64,000 nucleotides of DNA from Sodiomyces alkalinus F11 (GCF_003711515.1 NW_021167088.1:1471237-1535236); one strand, 5' to 3'. Positions 1 to 12,223 are shown, counted from the stretch's first letter. The notes: generated from the sequence alone by a model not told the origin. Translations and numbers: made by a program.

Positions 1-255
1 AAAAAAAAAGGCAGATAGATGATCAAGGTAGATCGAGATCAACTACCAATTGGATCCCCATGAGGGCCAACTGGACTCAATTGACAAGAAGAAATGCCAG
101 GAGGAAGCTCAAGAAAAGAAGAAGCTTACATTGGTGGTAGCAACGCCACAGTCCTCAGGTTTGCCGAATTTGGACGGCTGTGCTGGAGGGGTCTTGATGA
201 AGGTGATGTCGCCCTCCAGCTCCTCGCCGCGACCGCGAGCTTTCTCGGCCGACAT
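1..255 (-). CDS. First exon of an unidentified gene leaving the left edge
   Basis: A minus-strand ATG at 255-253 opens a 42-codon exon (255-130) that begins MSAEKARGRGEELEGD and ends ...GVATTN directly at a consensus GTAAGC donor (129). The frame is open throughout and ends in phase 0, which favours a real first exon. The remaining 129 bases to the edge look like intron: T-rich, with possible AG acceptors but no clear second exon. I do not recognise the protein; it starts with an acidic, polar stretch without a signal peptide. The opposite-strand ORF over this stretch (50-343) looks like its shadow. Confidence 0.45.
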
Positions 256-2213
256 GTTGGGTGATGCTGGCTTCGAGGACCGACCAGCGGGTCCCTTTCT
301 TTTGCGCTACTTGAGCAACGAAAGGCAAAGGGATAGAAGATAGAAGTTCACGACGAGTGCTGTGACGTCGTCGTTGCAGATCCGAATGGGTACAGGAGAA
401 GGAGAAGAAACAAAAGGTGTTGGTAGGCGGGTGAAAATGTGTGTCTGGAAAGTCTCTTGGTTTCTCGTTTTTCGTCGGTCTTAGGGTAGCCCCCTTTTTT
501 CCTTGCTTCTCCCCTTATCTGTAGCTAATTTCGGTGCCGGCTTATCGAGATAGCTTCGGGGTCCCACTGTAGGTAGGTAGGTAATTACTTCATCCAGGGG
601 AAAATATACCTACCTAGGTAAGGTACGTACAGTATGTATAGTAACGGGGATGGTTGGGAATCCCCAGCGGGCCCGGCCCTTTGACCGTCTTTTGTCAGTG
701 CAACTGTCAACATCAATACCTGCACGGTACCTAAAATTACCGTAGCATTCGTACCTAAGGTACCTAGGCTGCGCTTCAGCTATGGTCACGAAAAATGAAA
801 CCGCCGCCGCGTCCCAACTCGTCAACCAATTCCACATGCAAATTCTCCATTTCCTTCCTCGCCGCCATTGCCGTGAGCTGCTCCGTCTTTACCAAGTCGA
901 GGCAATCCGCCCTGACTGGGATACCATTCACCCTCGACGCCAGCTAGTGTTCGGTTGGAGAATGAAGTCCTCAAGTCGCCGCTGGTCTCGTCTCGTGAGA
1001 TGTGGGCCAGCCACCTCCACGGACAGGACGATCGCCTGCATTGGTGGGTTTGTCGCGTTATCGCCGGACGCTGTCACCGTTGGACTCGCCGTTGACTTTT
1101 CTATTCGAGGTCCAACTGTCAGCGGATGTTCGGACAGGGACTAATTACGGCAGTTGGGTTCTGCCCCCCTGATACCGTCAAGGCATCGACACGACACAGG
1201 CCGAGGCCTGTTGCCGCCCCGCCGTCCTCGGGTCAGAAAGTACTTTCGTACTTGCGTATCCGCACACACCAGATGTCAGATGGTACAGATGGTAGCGTAC
1301 CCAGCTCGCGGCATCAACGAGGAGCAATGATTCGTTCAGGTACATCTCAACTGCAACAACCCGCACCAATATGCGGTAGGTGCAGGTGCCTGATCCTCGT
1401 ATCTCTCTTCTGGCGGTGTACCGTGGCAAGGCACCGGTCTACACGGAGTACTTCGAAAATACGGATACAAGTACAGACTTGTACAACTCTGTCTTTCATT
1501 CTTGGAAGGGAAACAAGATAAGAAAAAATGAAAAGAAAAAAAGAAACAAAAAGAAGAAAGAAAAAACATCGCCTTTGCCTGGCACAACAACCAAGACCGC
1601 TTCTCATCCATCAGCCGGGAAAGCTACCTTGATGAGCAGACATTTATATGGCAGACGACCCCAACTGCGTCTCGTCAATCGCAGACCCGAAACATCACTG
1701 AATCATCTCGACAGCCAGTTCATCCGCTCAATGTTGAAGACACACGGAACAATAGAACCTGCAGGCCTTTAAAATGAAAAAAAAAAAAAAAAAAAAAAAT
1801 CGAGGCCCGACGGCTGCCTCGATTACAAAGTCGAAATCTCCACCTGGGTCCTAACAAGTCCGACTAAGCCTCAGCCAAATCGTGCAACATACAAGGTGAA
1901 TTTCCAGCTGTGGCCAACCGCCGTTGAAGAGGACGAAAAACCAAGTCGAAAAAAAAAGAAAGAAAGACGAACAATAACGGCTAAGCTCGATTCATCCTCA
2001 AGGGCGTCAGTGGTTGGCCCACGTGAAACACCCACATATGCATGACACCCCGCAAGGTGAGCAGCATAGCCTCAGAGGGATGAGATACAGCCTCATCTTC
2101 AATGGCTCATAAGTAGCGCGGCAACCGAGTTCCCCCAACGACAAGATCTCAAGTTGATCTCAAGCAACAAGTTGCCAAGACCATACAAGACAGACAGACA
2201 GACAGACAGACAT
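256..2213. other. Intergenic region, no gene supported
   Basis: About 2 kb between divergent genes. It holds clustered TACCTA/AGGTACC motifs (about 571-633 and 726-772), an A-rich stretch (1525-1570), a run of about 22 A (1777-1799), and a CAGA microsatellite (about 2191-2210) directly before the TIR-like gene. Small ORFs on both strands have no recognisable motif, overlap one another and look random. Confidence 0.6.
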
Positions 2214-5089
2214 ATGACGGACATCAGCATAGCAAGATCCTCTTTGGTTTGGACCCTCCAAGGAGTTGCGGCGGCAACGAAAACCCCTGAAGACGCAATT
2301 CAGGCAGTCATTCAGAGGATCCCACCCGACACTAACGCGCAAGACCGGGCGGCCAACGCGGTGGACTGCCTCTCCTTCGAACACTGGCAGCACGCCCTCG
2401 CCAGCAACTTCCAGGACGCCGGGGAAGAAACCCAGGATGCATACCGACTCGTCAACATCGCCCTCGCCGTATCGTTCCTCCGAGAAGCCAGTCGGCAAGG
2501 CCACCACGCCACCCCCGATGATCTGACACGTTGTTGGGACCTCATCCGAGGAGCCCTCACCACCAGTGACAGGTCGACCCGGCATCTCTTCACCGCGTCG
2601 CGCAGTGCCCAGGGCTTTCTGGCCGTCCCCCTCTGCAGCATCATCCAAGCCGGCCGCATCCAAGAGCTCTTCCGCCTCCACGTCTGGCTCCCGGACGGAA
2701 AACGCGGGGACCACGCCCTCGCCCTCGCCCTCCACTCGCATCAGCCCTTCGCCCAGAGCTGGATCCTAGCCGGCGAAGGGAAAGACAAATCCTACCGCGT
2801 CGAGCCCGCAGGCAACCCCGACGAAGCCACCCACGCCGGGTACGCCCTCGTCTGGAACGACGGCAAGAGCCGCGACGCCGCCTACAAGACCCATCAGACC
2901 CATTCCACCGTGGAGCACACCGGCCGCTTCTTCCGCGCCACCGAGACCGCGTCGGCCGTCCACACGCGGAACATGACCTACTCCATCCCCGCCAACGCCT
3001 TCCACGCCTCCGAGGTCGCCCCGGACGCCCTGCACGCCACCCTCTTCTTCTTCGACGCCCAGCGCGGCTTCGTGCAGGACGCCGGCGTCCTGGGCCCCAA
3101 GGACGGCACCTCCTTCACCCAGGTCCGCGACGACGCCACCGTGTCCCCCTCCGTCCTGGCCCGCACCGTCGACGCCATCCGCGCCTGGGAAGGCCTCGTC
3201 GACGAAGGCAGACAACACGCCCAGCGGTCCGAGTGGGAACACGCCCTGCGCGCCTTCAACGCCGCGCTCATCCTCTGCCAGTCCGACGCCGCCGCCGCCG
3301 CCGCTCGGGGGGAGGGGGAGGGGGAGGAGGAGGCGTTGTTCCCCAACGTCGCGCTCTACAGGCAGCGCGTCATGGGCGAGCTGGGAAAGACGAATCGGCG
3401 GTTCGGCCGCTACGAGACGGCCACGCAGATCCTCGAGCACGCGGTGGCCGAGATGGGGCCCAGCGCCCACCGCGTCGAGCTGAGCGGGGAGCTCGGCGTC
3501 AATTGCCGCCACATGAACCGGCTCGAGGACGCCCGGCGCGCTTTCGAGCACCAGTACGACACGGCGAAACAGCTGGGTCTCGAGACGGAGATGTGCAGGG
3601 CGATAGGGAACCTCGGCATGGTCCATTACCAACTTGCGCAGCGCGACGGGGACGGGGACGGTGGCCTCCTGGACCTCGCCATCCGGGAGCTCGAAGAAAG
3701 AGTCGCCACCGCGCGGAGACTAAGACGGCAGCACGAGAAGAACGAGAACGACGTGCCAACAACAACACAGGGGCCGTCGTCCGACCCGGCGCTCCTCAGC
3801 CTCCTCAAGACCTGGGAAACCATCGGCCTCGCCCGCCTGTCCACCTGCCACTACGCCCGCGGCGCCGTGGACCAAGCCGCCCTCTCCGCCCTCGAATCCC
3901 TCCGGATGACGCACGACTCCTCCGACGCCACCGTCAAAGCCATGTCGCGCTTCTTCTACGGCCGCGCCCTCCTCCGCCTCAACCGCCGCAAGGAGGCCCT
4001 CAGCCTCTTCAACCTCCCGGGGACCTGCTCCCCCGCCATCGCCCTCGCCAAGGAACCCTCCGACGAGCACCGCTCCTACCTGCGCGAACTCGTCGCCGCC
4101 GGCGCCGACATGGACATCGTCGACGAGCAGGGCTACACGGCGCTCGACCACGCCGTCTTCAACGCCGACGTCGAGGCCGAGGCCCTCGTCCTCCAAGGCC
4201 TAGCCAAAAACGCCGAGACCAAGATCGCGGGACGCCGCTCCGAGGCCAGGCTGCGCAAGGGGTACCGCGAGTTGTTCCAGGACCTCATGCGCCCCGTGCT
4301 CCTCAGGCGGGAGAGGCACTGCCTGCGCGACCTGAGGCGCGCGTACGCGGACGCCCTGGCGGCGGATGACGCCAAGAGGGCCATGTTTGACGGCATGTCG
4401 TTCCTGCCGTGGCCGGAATTCGCCGCCCTCGGCCGGTTACCTGGACACCAGGACGGGCTCCGCCGAAAGTCGGTTCCGGGGCAGGGACCCGGGGTGGAAG
4501 ACCTGGCGGCGGACGTTGTCATCTTTATTTCCTACAGGTGGATCAACGAGACACCAGGTGCCACGTCGCCCGATGACGAGAACCACACGCAGTACCAGCG
4601 GATGAAACGTGCAGTCGAGGGATACCTGCAACTTCACCCGTCGGTGGATCCTCTGAAGCTGGGCATATGGATGGTAGGCTATGCGCATCTATCTCATGTT
4701 TCCCCCAAAACAAAAGCTGACGCTTTCCATCCCAGGATCATGCATGCGTTGACCAGGAGGATCCAAGCCTCGGGGTCGCCGCCCTCCCCATGATTATTGC
4801 GCAGTGCGATGCCATGATCAGCCTGGTGGACGACCAGTACTACAAGCGTGGTTGGTGTGCGGTGGAAGTGCTCATGGCCCAGACATTGAGGAACTCGTAC
4901 GGAAACCATCACTGGTATGAGCAATTGTGGTTGCCGGCAGCCGAGTCGGGCGACCACCTTGGGGGAGGCGGTTGGCACCTGAGAGAAGGGGCGAATCAAG
5001 ATATTGTGATGAAGGATAAACTGTTGACGTACGAGGAAGACCGCTCCAAGGTCGTGTTTCTGGAAAGGCAGAGCAAACTGCTGGGATAA
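2214..5089 (+). CDS. TPR/ankyrin protein with C-terminal TIR-like domain
   Basis: Two exons, 2214-4673 and 4736-5089, joined by a 62-nt GT-AG intron (4674-4735); 937 aa. The ATG at 2214 was chosen because the open frame upstream has no earlier ATG. The N-terminal ~330 residues form a conserved fungal module of unknown role. A TPR-like helical solenoid follows (about 335-530), then a short ankyrin-like unit with GADMDIVDEQGYTALDHA (about 630-660), a basic linker and a TIR-like domain (about 765-937). TIR features seen: the first strand DVVIFISYRW (768-776), DHACVDQ formed exactly across the splice site, and RGWCAVEV with W860-C861-x-x-E864, matching the WCLxE of plant TIR NADases where the Glu is catalytic. 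By family this would be a cytosolic signalling or self/non-self receptor-like protein; NADase activity is inferred, not shown. No NB-ARC/NACHT P-loop is seen. Confidence 0.82.
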
Positions 5090-5237
5090 GTGAAGATGAG
5101 AAAGACTAAGACATGCACGGATGCGATACCATTTGTGACCCCTGCTTACACATTCGTTCCCCGAACTTCCCGTCTAACCATACTGCAGTTGTATTGCCCA
5201 ATGCCCACCGTGGGCTGGCTACCTCTTACTGCCACCC

Positions 5238-6949
5238 TCAAAGCGCTTCGTTGATTTGACGAAAGGACATGGGGTGGATCACACGGTCCCGTAGATGTAG
5301 ATGGCGGAGAACAGAAAGGGGGAACCAAGTGCCGTCGTCCAGTGTCATGATTTGGCGATGCACTTTGAGTGGCCGCGTCGAGCGACGCCTGGCAACCTCC
5401 CTCCAAGCCTCTTCGACTTCTTCCGTGATGACTAGCGTCCAGCTGCACAGCAAGGTGATAGTCACTTATTGTAGAACAACGGCCCCATTAGCCTCGATCT
5501 TCAGTCTCGTCGTGGGGGATAGGTAGATTATTGTCGGCTCACGTACCTTCGCCGGTGTCCTTATCGTCGAATTGGTAACGGAACACACAACCCATGTCAT
5601 CCTCTGCGCCGTTCCAAAGCTCCAGAATGCGGAGGCTGTCTATGGTCAAGGCCACAGTAGCGGCGCCCCGTAGCAGGCGAAGGATCATTGGGTCGGGAGT
5701 ATCGCGTGCGCCGCACTGCAGATCGCTGGCTGTGAGGGCCAGGGACCGCAGCTTTCTCCAAGGCGGACCGGTAAGAGGGACGGGCGGAGACTGCGGAGAC
5801 GAAAAGTAGTTGAAGAAGCCCCGGGCATCGGCTACAAAGGAAACGGACAGATGCTCCAATGCCGGTAGGTGACGAGTGCAAGCCGCCAACGCTCGTCCGA
5901 TGCGCCCGGCTTCCCGATACCTATGAATGATGGAATATAAGGATTGTTTCAGTCCTATAATGTGCTTGTCGTTATCCTCGAAAATGACCAGTTCGCGAAG
6001 CGTATCCGGAAGAGCGGATGTGAAAAAGCGGTTGTAACCTGTCGGAGGGCAGCTGTCAGCGGGGAGAACGAGGCATGAGGCGTGAGGCGTGAGGCATCCT
6101 GCGATGGGGAAGACAAGACGCACGTCCGACCGTGGTCGCAAATTCAGTGGCCTCGTGCGGCTCAAGATGGATTCGCTGTAAACCGCTGAGGTGGTGGCCC
6201 GCCAAGGACGCGAGGGCTTCTAGGCTGATTTGGCGAAAGCTCTGGCGTCGCACGAGCAGCGTTGTTACAACGTCCACAAAGGCTCTCTTGTCCCGCGGGA
6301 CAATATCGAGACCAGGGTCAAGGCCATAGAGCCGCCATTTGTTAAGAAGAGTCCACCCCCGATCACTTCTCACGCGTGGACCTATGCAGTTGATGTGGCG
6401 GAGAGGACGTGGAGATGAAGGCGGCGGCGTCTGCAGGGTCGGAAGGGCTGAGGAACCGAACTGGTGGCCAGGTTCCGAGTAAGGGTCATGTGCAAAGTTG
6501 TACCAGGGGAAGGCGTGCTGCGAATCGCTTGGGGAGTATGCTGATAACTCGAGGGTCAGGTCTGGGTTCATCTCGTCGCGGTCGCGCGGCTTCTCCTAGT
6601 CGACCAGAGCGCGAAACAGTTCATTGACCATGTTCATACCGATGGCATTGTTCTGCTGACTCTCCGACCAGCGCTCAGTTTCCTCGCATGACGGACAGTC
6701 ATAAGACAGGAGCTCGATGCGTAGCCATATATGTCTGACGAGCTTTCGTTTTCTGGGCTCTTGAAGGATACGGCTGAAGTCCAATACACGACGCGGGGAG
6801 AGTAGAATCGTTTTGAAATGTTTCTTTTCGAAGAACTCCTGCCAGTTTCGAGAGACGGCGGCGTACGCGGCGGTGGATATGGGGTGACGGGACAAGACTC
6901 GCCATATCATTTCCTTGACCTCGAGTGGGCAAGTGTTCCAACAGGCCAT
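5238..6949 (-). pseudogene. F-box-type protein gene interrupted by one in-frame TAG
   Basis: Three exons rebuild a typical fungal F-box-like protein: 6949-6124, 6038-5543 and 5442-5238. Introns are 6123-6039 (GTGCGT...CAG) and 5542-5443 (GTGAGC...CAG), with matching phases. The N-terminus has the F-box pattern LEVKEMIWRVL and ...VSRNWQEFFEKKHF; the middle has LTLELSAYSPSDS; the end has WTLVITEEVEEAW and RHLHLRDRVIHP, all usual in this family. In exon 1 a TAG (6598-6596) follows ...LFRALVD, and the same frame then runs on with EKPRDRDEMNPDLTLELS. Relatives usually have Trp here, so TGG to TAG is the simplest reading. A 43-nt intron removing the stop is conceivable but very short. If the stop is real, the product would be only 117 aa. 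F-box proteins recruit substrates to SCF ubiquitin ligases; the target is unknown. Confidence 0.7.
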
Positions 6950-7980
6950 GGCGAATGTTGAGGCTGTTGTGTATGTGTGTGTTGATTACGAGCCAAGTAT
7001 TCAGAAATCAGGATAGGCAGTGCTGTTGTTGGAGACGAAGAAACAAAGAAGAGAAGTGCGGAAACGAACAAGTGAAGAGATGAAGATGTGAGTAAACGAA
7101 GAAGCGAAGAAGCGAAGAACGAAGAAACGAAGAAGACGGAGGTGAAGAACGGAAGAAATACGAGCAGCGGTCCTACTCGTAATGTTCCTCTTCTTACAGG
7201 TAGCTCAGCCCTTGAACCCTTGAACCTTCGACGCACCCCGATAGTACCAATGCAGAGGAAAGAGCAGAGGGTGTCAAGCCACTCGTTCCTTCCATGCTTC
7301 CATCTACCTAAGGTATATGGTCTACCTTATGACATCATTGCTAGGTACTTGAGGTAGGTGTTCCTGCATAAGGTAAGGTAAGGAAGGTACCTTATGTAGC
7401 ACCTTGATGGATTAGCAGTGTCCCCTGACTCCCATGTTGGGATGTTGCGGAACTTGTGGTGTATCATAGCCGTTGAGTCAGTGACCCTTCGGAGCCTAGG
7501 ATTGGTGGGTCCGAATTCGCCCCGCGTTTGATTACTATCATTAAAGGAGCCTCGGCTTATCACCCTCGGGTTCTCCCCAGAAAGTTCAACTGCCAGCCCC
7601 AGTCCTCCTTCCCCTTCCCCCACCATCCACTAACTGAGGAGATACCCACTAATATCACCACTATCCACTAACATCCACCGTCGTCCAGCGACGTCCACCA
7701 ATGCCCATGGGCCCCGCCGTCCCGGTGTCAACTCCCGAGCGGAGAGGTGGCGCATCACAAGCCTGGGCTTCGGTTCGCCTCCACCCGAGCCTCTGTCTTT
7801 TTGTTCTTACCATGCTCAATTTCAGATCCCATTTTCACTTTCCTCTCCTTCACCCCCCCGACCATTGCTTCCTGGCTCTGTTATAATATTTGTTCAAAGA
7901 TTTCCTCGTCCAATTCGTCCAGAAGCCCCAACCGATAGACGATAGAGGCCTCGCGCAATCGCCACCTTACTTTATCTACC
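6950..7980. other. Intergenic promoter region between divergent genes
   Basis: About 1 kb shared by the F-box gene (leftward) and the thiolase gene (rightward). It contains purine-rich GAAGAAACGAAG repeats (about 7080-7150) and a cluster of AAGGTA/TACCTT motifs (7306-7404). The last ~150 bases before the thiolase ATG are CT-rich, as in many fungal promoters. No ORF here shows a motif. Confidence 0.6.
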
Positions 7981-9413
7981 ATGTCCATCGAGCGCATTTC
8001 TTCTATTGCGAGGCACCTCAATCCGGGGTCTGCCCTTAACAAAATGTGCGTCATCCTTTCCTCCTTTTCCTCCAAAGAGACCAAGAGGGTCCCCAACTAA
8101 CAGCCTCTTCCACCAGCCAGTCCAAAAACCCCGATGACATCGTAATTACCCTCGCCATCCGCACCCCCCTCACCAAGGCGAAGAAGGGCGGCTTCAAAGA
8201 CACCTCCCTCGAATACCTCGTCTACGCCCTCCTCAGCCAAGTCCGCCAGCGGTCCAACATCGACCCGGCCCTGGTCGAGGACATCTGCCTCGGCAATGTC
8301 TCCGACGGGAAAGCCGCCTACAAGGCCCGCGCCGCCGCCCTGGCCGCCGGCTTCCCCAACACCGCCAGCGCCTCGTCCGTGAACCGCTTCTGCTCGTCCG
8401 GGCTCAAGGCCACCGCCGACATCGCCAACGCCATCTCCGCCGGCAACATCGAGGTCGGCATCGCCATCGGCGCCGAGTCCATGACCGTCGGCGGCGACCG
8501 CCTCGAGAAGCCCTTCGACGACGCCGTCGTCAGCGCGAGCCAGGAGGCCGCCGACTGCATGCAGCCCATGGGGTGGACGTCTGAGAACGTCGCCCGCGAT
8601 TTCGGCATCTCCCGCGAGCAGATGGATGTCTACGCCGCCGAGAGCTTCCGCCGAGCCGAGGAGGCGCAGAAGCAGGGCCTCTTCGATGATGAGATTGCCG
8701 CCATTGTGACCAAGTTGAAGGATGCCGAGGGCAACGAGAAGGAGGTTACCGTCACCCGCGACGAGGGTATTCGCCCGGGTACCACGGCCGAGGGCTTGGG
8801 CAAGATCCGGGCGGCGTTCCCGCAGTGGGGGAATGCCAGCACTGGCGGTAACTCGAGCCAGGTTACTGATGGAGGTGTGTTCTTTTTCTTTATTTTTTCT
8901 TTCTTTCTTTCTTTTTCTTTCATTTTCGTTCCTTTTTTCCCCCTTTTTTCTCTTCTTTTCCCTAACCAAATACTGACCTCACTAGCCGCCGCCCTCCTCC
9001 TCATGAAACGCTCCACCGCCGTCCGCCTCAATCAGCCCATCCTCGCCAAGTACGTCGCCTCGACCGTCGCCGGCCTGGCCCCGCGCATCATGGGCATCGG
9101 CCCCTCCGTCGCCATCCCCAAGCTCCTCTCCCAGGTCGGCATCGCCCCCGCCGACGTCGACGTCTACGAGGTCAACGAGGCCTTCGCCTCCATGGCCGTC
9201 TACTGCCGCGACAACCTCGGCCTCGACTGGGCCAAGATGAACCCGCGCGGCGGCGCCATCGCCCTCGGTCACCCGCTCGGTGCCACCGGCGCGCGCCAGG
9301 TCGTCACCGGTCTCAGCGAGCTGCGGAGGCAGAAGAAGAAGGTCCTCGTCGTGAGCATGTGTATTGGCACGGGCATGGGTATGGCCGGGTTGTTTATCAA
9401 CGAGGCTGTGTAA
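7981..9413 (+). CDS. Peroxisomal 3-ketoacyl-CoA thiolase (acetyl-CoA C-acyltransferase)
   Basis: Three exons: 7981-8045, 8117-8874, 8986-9413; 416 aa, normal for the family. It performs the last step of fatty-acid beta-oxidation, splitting 3-ketoacyl-CoA with CoA to release acetyl-CoA. Exon 1 encodes RISSIARHL, which fits the PTS2 peroxisomal signal (R-I-x5-H-L), so import by Pex7 is expected. Visible active-site elements are the nucleophile Cys114 in VNRFCSSGLK, His370 in GHPLGATGARQ and Cys400 in CIGTGMG. Intron 1 is 8046-8116; the acceptor at 8116 is the one that keeps phase. Intron 2 (8875-8985, 111 nt, strongly T-rich) is a multiple of three and stop-free; splicing restores QVTDGAAALLLMKRS as in homologues. 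The gene converges on the sulfate permease. Confidence 0.95.
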
Positions 9414-9782
9414 GAGAATGTGTATTTTGCTGGTCCTGTACGAAATAAATCGACTTTAATTATAGTCGTTCAGTCTATATACGTGATGCCCGGGAAAGAA
9501 CTCGTCTGGGATTTGCGTAATGTTGGCCTAGTAGTAGGGTATGTCTATTATTTCTTATTTCTATATATCTGTATACTCCGTTGCTAATGACCTTTTCGGG
9601 CGCCAAAGTCATACCTAGTTTACGGCGTCGTGGCAAACGCAACGAATGCTGCTACCGCGTTGTGAAGTCTTTCCCATGCGAACCATGTTTCTTGTCCCAA
9701 CAGCAAAGTGTAATTCTTGGCGCCTCTTTCCGCGTGATGCTCATCATACCTTATCCAACACGAAAAACAATAATGCAACCGC
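9414..9782. other. Convergent 3' intergenic region
   Basis: 369 bases between the thiolase stop and the permease stop, presumably both 3' UTRs. AAATAAAT-like A/T-rich signals lie at about 9441-9460. No gene is seen. Confidence 0.6.
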
Positions 9783-12223
9783 TCACCCAAACCTCGCATT
9801 GGTGATGCTATGCTCGTACTCCGTCATCTTCAGCGCCTCCTGGACATCCGCGACGAAATGGCTCGGCCCGCCCACCAAGTCCATGATGCCCGACCTCCGC
9901 ATGATCTTCCACACCTGGTGCCTCTCGTCCGCCGGGCCGCGGCTGAAATACACCCGCACGCCCCTCTCGCGGTAGTTGGCCACGATCTCCTTGAGCACCT
10001 GCGCGCCGGACCCGTCGAGGGACGTGACGCCGTGGATGTCGAAGATGACGTTCCGGTTGCTCTCCTCGTGCCGGATGCGCGGGAGCGCGGGGTGGGCCTC
10101 GTTGGTGCCGTAGAACTCGAGCCGGCGCAGGCGGTTCTTGAGCTGCCCCGTGTTGGCGAAGGTCAGCGGCTCGGGGATCTTGACGATCAGGCAGCCTTCG
10201 AAGAACTCGAGGCGGTCTGGGTTCGCTTCGGCGTTCTCGAAGCGGTGGGTGCCTGGGATGCGGCCTAGGATCTGGATCCGCGGGCGCGTGGAGTGGCGGA
10301 TGACTTGCAGGACGGAGAGGCCGACGCCGATGGCCATGCCGAGGGTGAGGGAGTAGAAGATGGTGGCGACGAAGATGGTGACCATGAGGCCGAGCTCGCT
10401 CCAGCCCCGGATTTTGAGGAAGAAGGCGATGTCGTGGGGGGCTTCCTCGAGGAGGGACCAGGCGACGACGGAAATCATGGAGGACAAGACTGGTTTCTGG
10501 TGCGGGGTCAGCAGGATGAAGTGGAGGTGAAAAGGCACAGAAATGTATAGGAATGCACATAAAAAGCACAGCATAGCAACACGGCACGTACCGGTAGGTA
10601 ATAGAGATAGGGAAGGAAGAAGAAAATGACAGAAAAAGCAAAGCCGCTGAGGAAGATGGCGCTCATAGGACTCTTGCCTCCGGTCTGCCTGTTCAGCTTG
10701 CTCTTCGCATAGCCGCCGAACGCGGGCAAGCTCATGAAGCAGCCGCCCACAAGGTTAGCAACGCCCAGGGCCACGAGTTCGCGGTTCGGGCTGAGCTGCA
10801 TCTGGATGTGATCCGAGGGCCCGAGACTCTTGGCGGCGATGGACGACTCGAAGAAGCCGAGAAGGGCAATGAGAAAAGACGTCGGCATGGCTTCCCGGAT
10901 GAGGTGGAACTGGGACGGCTGGAACGGCCACCGGAAGGTAAACAGGTGCCCAGACGCCGCCCTGACCTCGCCGAGGACATCCAACCCCTGGCTCTCCCAG
11001 TCCAGCTGCCACGAGAGGATGATGGAGACGAGGACGACGAGGAAGCGGTCGGGGATGTAGGCGACGCCGGGGTACCGCGGCTGCATCCTGATCTTGACCT
11101 GGCGGAGGACCATCATGACGACGAAGCTGACGGCGGCGACGGCGAAGGTGAGCTTGTGGACGCGGCCGAGGTGGCGGACCAGAAAGTTGAGCTTCTCGGC
11201 CGTGCTGCCGTGCTTGACGCCGGCGTCCCCGGCGTAGCGCGCCAGCCCCAGCTCGGGGATCAGCTGGTCGACGAAGATGACGAAGCCGATGGCGGAGATG
11301 AAGCCGCGGAGGAAGGGCCGGCTGAGGACGCTGTCGAGGAAGCCCAGGCGCGCGATGCCGGCGATCAGGATGGTGGCGCCCGCCAGGCCGGTAACTACGC
11401 CGCAGATGCGGGCTTGGAGCATGTCGTCGTCGTCGTCTGGGCCGGAGCGGAGGTTGCTCTTGACGACGGAACCGACGAGCAGTGAGCCGGCGGCTTCCGA
11501 ACCTACGAGCATCCGCGGACAGCTGCCCAGCAGGCCGTAGATCAGGGGGTTTATGGCGAAGGCGTAGAGGCCGTTGATCGGGGGGACGTGGGCGAGGTTC
11601 TCGGCGAAGGAGAGGACCATGGGGAGGTAGACGGAGGCGACGGTCAGGGAAGCTGTAAAGTCGCCTTTGAGGTAGGACCACTTGTACTGGGGCATCCAAT
11701 TTAGGAACGGGAGGTAGTAGGACATGTACCTGGAGGGAAGACATGGGTTAATCTTGGTACAGACGTGGATGAGCGGGAGGACGGTAGGGGAGGGTAGGGA
11801 AGGGAGCGGGTTATCTCCATACATCCGAGCATTGGCATCGAAGCCGGCTTGCTCAGCCAATGCCTGAGAAGTGTGTGCACTCCTCGTCTTCATCTTCTTG
11901 GCCAACTTTCTCCTCCAGTCACGGTTGCCAGACAGCGTGTTCACGACCGAGTCGATGGGCCCATTAGTCGAAGACGACTGGGCGTTATCTCTCCCGAGGA
12001 GACTGCTCGACACCGGACTCGGGACGCGGGGGGAGAAGGTGCCATGCGAGCAGGGGCCCTCGTGGACGGCAACGTCTGGGAGCGCGGTCTGCAGCAAGGC
12101 GGTCGATTCGGAGGGGTCGGCGGACATGGATCGAGAGGGCATGCTGGGCCCTGGCTGGGAGCGGTCGGAGGGGTCGGACGAAGATGCGCGGGAGACGTCG
12201 CCGCGGGAGCGATGGGAGGCCAT
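9783..12223 (-). CDS. SulP-family sulfate permease with STAS domain
   Basis: Three exons: 12223-11823, 11729-10592, 10496-9783; 750 aa. Introns are 11822-11730 (93 nt, GTATGG...CAG, stop-free and in frame) and 10591-10497 (GTACGT...CAG). A ~130-residue Ser-rich cytosolic N-terminus with clustered basic residues precedes a hydrophobic SulP core of 10-14 membrane segments. That core includes LPFLNWMPQYKWSYLKGDFTAS and SVYLPMVLSFAENLAHVPPINGLYAFAINP. The end is a STAS domain with NVIFDIHGVTSLDGSG, the usual site of the conserved Asp-Gly-Ser turn. By family it takes up sulfate (possibly other anions) with protons at the plasma membrane or an organelle; which one cannot be told. The long Ser-rich N-terminus suggests phospho-regulation. 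The splice at ARM|YMSYYLP restores the homologous reading. Confidence 0.9.

Noticed and set aside
3233..4369. 378-codon ORF in another frame within the TIR-like gene
   Set aside because: Almost pure Arg/Gly/Pro composition; shadow of the conserved TPR frame.
7981..12223. Thiolase, permease and neighbours as a metabolic gene cluster
   Set aside because: Functions are unrelated housekeeping steps in convergent or divergent arrangement; no core biosynthetic enzyme or pathway regulator is present.
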